This document shows, in pieces, positions 59,950 through 64,000 of a DNA stretch of 64,000 bases. The translations under genes were made by a program, and so were the position numbers. Under the pieces are notes generated by a model, which was given only the letters and a program-made list of their open reading frames with translations, was not told the DNA's origin and made no database searches. Source of the DNA: GWE2-51-13 sp942492825 (GTDB lineage Bacteria > Bacillota_I > Bacilli_A > Erysipelotrichales > Erysipelotrichaceae); assembly GCA_942492825.1 (NCBI GenBank), contig OW818635.1:744001-808000 (forward strand). Reading direction: 5' to 3'. Within the stretch, counting starts at the first letter, position 1. Every line of letters begins with the position of its first letter.

Positions 59950-60861
59950 CTACTGAATCATTTTGCTTTCAAGATAAATAGGAGCTACATCTAATTTCTT
60001 AATGATCTCGATCCAACGTTCTTTATCGGAAATGTCAGGTACCCGATAGAACTCACGCTGATTAATCAAACGGAATTGTTGGCGCTTGATCAGTTTATGA
60101 TATGGCAACAAATCGACTTGAATGATGTTTGTAAACCGTGATTTCAGGTCCGCGATCGCTTGGAAATGTTCCGGCGTATCGTTGACGTCCGGAATCAAAA
60201 CGCAGCGCAGGATGACCGGTTTATTCGCGTCCGCCAAGGTTTGAAGCATCACGGTTGGATCGAAGGACTTCCCAAGATATTTATCATAGGTATCGGGTTT
60301 GGTTAACTTATAATCGACCAGATACAGATCGATAAGATCTAATGTTCGCTTGATATCTTGGTTTGGGTCATTGGCGGAAACATCAAGCGTCAAATGGATT
60401 CCCTGTTGTCTGAGTTTCTTTGACACTTCTTCCACAAACGGCCATTGATTCAACGCTTCGCCGCCTGAGAATGTCACGCCGCCTTGGGAGGTGACGTAAT
60501 AGTCGATGTCCTTCAACACTTCGTTAACCACTTCGTCCACGTCCACTTCCCTGCCGAAACGACCGAACGCATGACGCGGGCAGACATCGATCAAGTCCAA
60601 GTTGCGATCGTGGATCGTAAAGTCGACCACCGCTTTGCCTTCATGCATCTTGATACCGTTTCCCTGCACAAAAGTTACGCACTTTTCGCATCCGTCACAT
60701 TTTTCGGGATCGTAACTTAGCTGCACATAGGAAGCAATCGATTCGGGATTGTGGCACCAGCGACAACGCAATCCGCAACCCTTGAAAAAGACGGTCGTGC
60801 GGATGCCGGGTCCGTCGTTGATGGAGAAGCGTTGGATGTCGAAGATCAAGCCTTTAGTCAT
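59950..60861 (-). CDS. Glycyl radical enzyme activating enzyme (radical SAM)
   Basis: A 303-residue activase generating the glycyl radical of the adjacent enzyme. C29xxxC33xxC36 (KGCGLRCRWC) binds the AdoMet cluster; TFSGGEALNQ is the AdoMet-binding GGE motif. An insert carries CxxCxxC at 55, 58 and 61 and a lone cysteine at 94 (DVCPRHA), enough for one auxiliary [4Fe-4S] cluster rather than the usual two. ATG 60861 overlaps the GRE stop; no Shine-Dalgarno is visible, so translation is probably coupled. Confidence 0.92.
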   Translation of the reverse strand: MTKGLIFDIQRFSINDGPGIRTTVFFKGCGLRCRWCHNPESIASYVQLSYDPEKCDGCEKCVTFVQGNGIKMHEGKAVVDFTIHDRNLDLIDVCPRHAFGRFGREVDVDEVVNEVLKDIDYYVTSQGGVTFSGGEALNQWPFVEEVSKKLRQQGIHLTLDVSANDPNQDIKRTLDLIDLYLVDYKLTKPDTYDKYLGKSFDPTVMLQTLADANKPVILRCVLIPDVNDTPEHFQAIADLKSRFTNIIQVDLLPYHKLIKRQQFRLINQREFYRVPDISDKERWIEIIKKLDVAPIYLESKMIQ

Positions 60862-63142
60862 TGCAGGTGCGTTCCATGATTTCTTTTTGGACGTCACGAT
60901 CTAGATTGACGAAACGCGCGCTGAAACCGCCGACCCGGACGATCAAGTCACGATGACGTTCGGGATGATGATAGGCATCGATCAGATCGTCTTGATTGAC
61001 GATGTTGACCATGAGTTGCGGTCCGCCTTTTTTGAAGTAGGTCTTAAAGAGCGCTTCCACTTTGGGACGTTCTTGGCTAAACATTTTGCGGGAGAATTTG
61101 ATATTCTGGACCGTCCCGGCGTTGATGTCCGCACGGATTTTCGCCAATGAGTTCAACATCGCGGTCGGACCGTTGATATCGGCTCCGCTTTGCGGGTTGT
61201 TCGCATTGGACATGTACATGCCCGCGATCCGTCCGTCCGGTGAACTGGAGGTCGCACGACCCCATTCGGTGTTCACTTGATTGTTGATGACGACCACCAA
61301 CCAACTATCAAAACCGATACGCTGCGCTTGGGCAGCCACTTCGTTGCAGGTGAATTCATGCAATTCGACCGCTAGTTTGTCGACTTCATCAAGGTCGTTC
61401 CCAAATTTGGGACAATCGATCATTTGTTGACGAATGTCTTCGTGACCATCGAAATCATGGGCGAGTATATCTTGAAGTTGCGTCAAAGTAAGTTTCTTTT
61501 CGTCGAATACCAGTTTTTTGATTGCCATCAGCGAATCCGCGGCGTTCATGTTGCCATACATTTCGTTGGTCCCGCCGCGATGGAAAACACCGCCGTCAAG
61601 GACGGTTTTACCCCGACCGATACAATCGTAAGTAAGGATGCTGGTGAAGATGAATCCGACTTGTCGATTCATGGACGCATAGGACGCCGCATGGGCGTCC
61701 GCGGTTTTGCGGATAAAGTACGCCAACATCTTCTTATATTCATCGAAGAACTCGTCAAAGGACGTAATGTCCTTCATCGGTTTCAGGTTATGTTTTCCGG
61801 TTTTTGGTTGATCGTCCCACTTGTCCACCCCATCATGAATCGTTATGGTTAACGACTTTAACAGGTTAATGCATGCGTTCGGGGTTCCCACGCCCATGCC
61901 GGATAGAACGAACTCGCCGCAGCCGAAGGGTACGTAATTGGCTGCGATCTTCTCGTCCACATGCATGGTTTTCATGACGGCCGGGATATTGACATCGTCG
62001 TTGTAGAGGATCGGATAGGTCAATCCGGTCGCGATGGAATCCAGCGCTTTCTGAAAGATTTCCGGATCCATGCCGTCATAGAAACGCAAGGTAAACTGCG
62101 GTTCGACCAAGCGGGCACGCTTGGTGGCTTCGATGGCCAACTTACAGAAGACGTCCGCGTTCTTTTCGTTGCGACGACCTTTGCCTCCGACAATGACCCG
62201 TCCGTTGACATTGGTACGTTTGACTTCGATCAAGCGCCATTGCGACTCGATCAGTTCGATCGCTTCTTCTTCGCTTAAGACTCCATTCTTAAGATCCGCG
62301 ACCAAGTAATCGCCCAGATAATCATCCATGCGTCCGAAGTTGACGACGCCGGCCAAACAGGAATACAACCATGCCAATTGCATCGCCGCTACCAACGAAT
62401 TCGGACGATCGTGTTCAATCGTTTTGAGTGCTTTTAAGAGTCGTTCCATATGTTTACGACGTTTCGGTGATAAGTTTTCCTTGATCAGTTTGGTTTCCAC
62501 TTCATCGATGTGATGACGCACGCTTAAACTAAGTAGGTCCAAGGCTTCGATCATCACTTCATAGAGTTCACTTGATGAAGGATTGATTATCTTTTGCGAC
62601 GTGATTTTATGTTTCAATCCGTCGATCCCATGATCCAAAAGCAAGTTATAGTCGAGATACATCCCGCTAAAGCGTGCCGTTACGATGGTCGGATAGAGCA
62701 CATCCACAAACCTTCCCAAGAAATTTTCGTTCAAATTATCCGCATAGTAAACTTCCCGCGTATCGCGGGTCTTCCAGTATTCGATCAAGGTATCGATGAT
62801 TTCATCGTGCTGACCATCGAGTTTTTTCTTCATTTTATTCAATTGGTCAAAACGACAGTAATGTCCCGGAGCACCGACAGACGTCACGCTCCCAAATCCG
62901 ATCGCAAACGCGTCGTAACGACCAAGGATCAAATCATCCTCGTACATCGGACGAAACAAACGCGGGAAAAGAACCTTGAGACAGGCGATTTCACGTTGTA
63001 ACTTTTCCGCATCCGTAAAACGGGCATGCGTTTCGGTGTATCGGACCATGAGATTCAATTGGTCGATCTCGTTATAATAAAGCGGTTCTTTCGGGGCGAC
63101 CGCCACGTTTTGTTCGTTTTTACGTAAGACTCGTTCAATCAT
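60854..63142 (-). CDS. Glycyl radical enzyme of unassigned class (GCGEF active-site motif)
   Basis: A 762-residue pyruvate formate-lyase superfamily protein. The glycyl radical site is RVGGFSARF near the C-terminus (G739) and the thiyl cysteine is C408 in VPFGCGEFVLSG, with E410 as the potential general acid/base. Dehydratases and decarboxylases of the family usually have GCVE; PFL has adjacent cysteines. The C-x-E pattern points to a dehydratase, lyase or decarboxylase, but substrate is not predictable. It has a strong promoter and partner activase; no microcompartment genes are visible. Confidence 0.9.
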   Translation of the reverse strand: MIERVLRKNEQNVAVAPKEPLYYNEIDQLNLMVRYTETHARFTDAEKLQREIACLKVLFPRLFRPMYEDDLILGRYDAFAIGFGSVTSVGAPGHYCRFDQLNKMKKKLDGQHDEIIDTLIEYWKTRDTREVYYADNLNENFLGRFVDVLYPTIVTARFSGMYLDYNLLLDHGIDGLKHKITSQKIINPSSSELYEVMIEALDLLSLSVRHHIDEVETKLIKENLSPKRRKHMERLLKALKTIEHDRPNSLVAAMQLAWLYSCLAGVVNFGRMDDYLGDYLVADLKNGVLSEEEAIELIESQWRLIEVKRTNVNGRVIVGGKGRRNEKNADVFCKLAIEATKRARLVEPQFTLRFYDGMDPEIFQKALDSIATGLTYPILYNDDVNIPAVMKTMHVDEKIAANYVPFGCGEFVLSGMGVGTPNACINLLKSLTITIHDGVDKWDDQPKTGKHNLKPMKDITSFDEFFDEYKKMLAYFIRKTADAHAASYASMNRQVGFIFTSILTYDCIGRGKTVLDGGVFHRGGTNEMYGNMNAADSLMAIKKLVFDEKKLTLTQLQDILAHDFDGHEDIRQQMIDCPKFGNDLDEVDKLAVELHEFTCNEVAAQAQRIGFDSWLVVVINNQVNTEWGRATSSSPDGRIAGMYMSNANNPQSGADINGPTAMLNSLAKIRADINAGTVQNIKFSRKMFSQERPKVEALFKTYFKKGGPQLMVNIVNQDDLIDAYHHPERHRDLIVRVGGFSARFVNLDRDVQKEIMERTCND

Positions 63143-63170
63143 ACAATTACCTCCATCGATTTACATATGA

Positions 63171-63199
63171 ATTATACGCCCGTACTTTCGTACTTACAA
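63171..63199 (-). promoter_or_regulatory. Promoter of the glycyl radical enzyme operon
   Basis: Minus-strand TTGTAA (63194-63199), 17-base spacer containing the inverted repeat GTAC-TTTC-GTAC, TATAAT (63171-63176). Confidence 0.7.
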
Positions 63200-63205
63200 C
63201 CCTAT

Positions 63206-63235
63206 TTATCAAAGTTGTATATACAAATTTGATAA
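63206..63235. promoter_or_regulatory. Near-perfect 30-base palindrome upstream of the glycyl radical enzyme promoter
   Basis: Outer arms TTATCAAA/TTTGATAA and a perfect inner TTGTATATACAA; a single mismatched pair. It lies just upstream of the -35, a position suited to an activator or roadblocking repressor. Confidence 0.65.
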
Positions 63236-63274
63236 TTCATGTGAGTAAGTTGAATGGATTTGCGAGGACCCGTG

Positions 63275-63305
63275 AAAAAGCCGATCGGTGAAACCGGATC
63301 GGCTT
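63275..63305 (-). terminator. Intrinsic terminator after the second activase gene
   Basis: Stem AAGCCGATC/GATCGGCTT with a ten-base loop and T run on the minus strand. Confidence 0.9.
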
Positions 63306-63318
63306 AACAGCTCGCAAA

Positions 63319-64000
63319 TCACAACGCTTCTTCAGTTTTTACCTCAAACCCCAGATCGATCAGCGACTGCGCTAAGATCGATAGATCGGATTTTTGGATA
63401 TTTCCCAACGTATAAGGAATCCCTAACGCTTTATACTTTCCGATACCCAAGGCATGATAGCCCAAGAGTTCGATCTTATGCAGGGATTTTGGTAGAGAGG
63501 AAAAGAATACGAGACGTTTTTGCCACTCTTGCTCGTAGACATTGATGTCTTGCGCGATGACCATCCGTATTATGACCTCATTACCGGAATCAAGCAGATA
63601 TCTTACATTGGAATGGATCAATTCATTCGAGACACCGGTCAAATCTCGATGCAATTCATCGTCGATGGCTTTGAGATCGAAATAGTACAAATCAACAAAA
63701 GGATCAAGTTGTTTAAACAGACTTTGTTGGACATTTCCAGTGGTTTCGATGGTGACATGAATCCCTTCGTCATGAAGTTTTTGTGCAACCTCGACGATGA
63801 ACTCACCTTGAAGTAAGGGTTCTCCTCCGCTAAACGTAACGCCGCCTTTCGAATCTTCATAGAATGTTCGATCACGCAATACTCTATGTATCAATTCTTC
63901 CGCTTCGATTTCTTCGCCGACTTCCTCAAAGACCCGATACGGACAGATGTTGAGAAACGGTCGAAGATCTTTCGACGCATCAAACGAAAGATTTCTTCCG
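63319..64000 (-). CDS. Second glycyl radical enzyme activase, N-terminus beyond window edge
   Basis: The reading frame is open to the right edge (about 227 codons seen), so any internal start is not real. Visible are an auxiliary-cluster cysteine in LNICPYRVFEEVG, the AdoMet motif VTFSGGEPLLQGEF and a complete C-terminal half with DLYYFDLKAIDDELHRDLTG, matching PFL-activase-like radical SAM proteins. The CxxxCxxC motif should lie outside. It is separated from the neighbouring glycyl radical enzyme by its own terminator, so it probably serves a different enzyme or is a second activator. Confidence 0.88.
   Translation of the reverse strand, partial: GRNLSFDASKDLRPFLNICPYRVFEEVGEEIEAEELIHRVLRDRTFYEDSKGGVTFSGGEPLLQGEFIVEVAQKLHDEGIHVTIETTGNVQQSLFKQLDPFVDLYYFDLKAIDDELHRDLTGVSNELIHSNVRYLLDSGNEVIIRMVIAQDINVYEQEWQKRLVFFSSLPKSLHKIELLGYHALGIGKYKALGIPYTLGNIQKSDLSILAQSLIDLGFEVKTEEAL

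Noticed and set aside
63895..64000. A complete 191-residue activase starting at 63894
   Set aside because: The frame stays open to the edge and encodes a conserved cysteine segment upstream, so the gene is truncated by the window, not complete.

Overview
The window looks like a chromosomal segment of an anaerobic Bacillota (Gram-positive, moderate GC by eye, standard genetic code). Peptidoglycan genes (murB, LysM/M23 and VanY-type peptidases) argue for a walled cell. FabK-type fatty acid synthesis, ECF-type metal uptake, 2-oxoacid:ferredoxin oxidoreductase, a tungsten-type aldehyde ferredoxin oxidoreductase and glycyl radical enzymes argue for strict anaerobic, ferredoxin-based fermentation. 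A relative of the Erysipelotrichia/Bacilli-Mollicutes border is plausible, but no rRNA or marker gene here settles this. I saw no tRNA, rRNA, CRISPR array, phage or insertion sequence; gene order is compact, with many ATGA overlaps.

Layout. 1-2801 (minus): polyamine operon speD-decarboxylase-speE, with speE cut by the window edge. 2975-5524 (minus): cysteine desulfurase, mini-thioredoxin and a thioredoxin-CcdA membrane fusion. 5640-13530: housekeeping genes (M23 peptidase, YbjQ, HflX, MurB, NYN protein, TcdA, QueT on plus, GrpB-like, SDR). 13132-15929 (minus): zinc ABC importer with a Fur-family regulator and a perfect palindrome at the promoter. 16009-21817 (minus): DUF1697, CorA, malic enzyme, MFS, DUF438/PAS, HAD. 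22682-28067 (minus): nickel operon cbiMN-cbiQ-cbiO-larE-larB-larC behind a structured leader that I cannot place in a known class. 28285-32340 (minus): DUF3842, MoaD-like protein, AOR behind a Moco/Tuco-type riboswitch, then a radical SAM/SPASM protein with a tiny ankyrin protein.

32549-35774: ArsB/NhaD-type permease, DUF1232, RocB-like peptidase. 35832-40122 (minus): leucine dehydrogenase, a P-loop protein and a four-subunit 2-oxoacid:ferredoxin oxidoreductase, which together would oxidise branched-chain amino acids to acyl-CoA and reduced ferredoxin. 40688-44651 (plus): SorC-type regulator followed by dhaL-dhaK-lsrF-like-VOC, a probable carbohydrate phosphorylation/cleavage operon with repeated operator motifs and a perfect cre site upstream. 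44829-47482: VanY-like peptidase, two SHOCT proteins and a winged-helix protein.

47572-57655 (minus): complete fatty acid initiation/elongation operon acpP-accB-accC-accD-accA-fabH-fabK-fabK2-fabD-fabG-fabF-fabZ, divergent from birA, which would biotinylate AccB. 58519-59836 (minus): MarR regulator, FMN-binding protein and flavodoxin, with two palindromes at the promoter. 59950-63142 (minus): a glycyl radical enzyme with an unusual GCGEF active-site motif and its activase. A second activase runs off the right edge.

The most interesting candidates for something new are the dhaL/dhaK/lsrF/VOC operon, the compact three-way-junction leader of the nickel operon, the radical SAM plus mini-ankyrin pair beside AOR, and the GCGEF glycyl radical enzyme.
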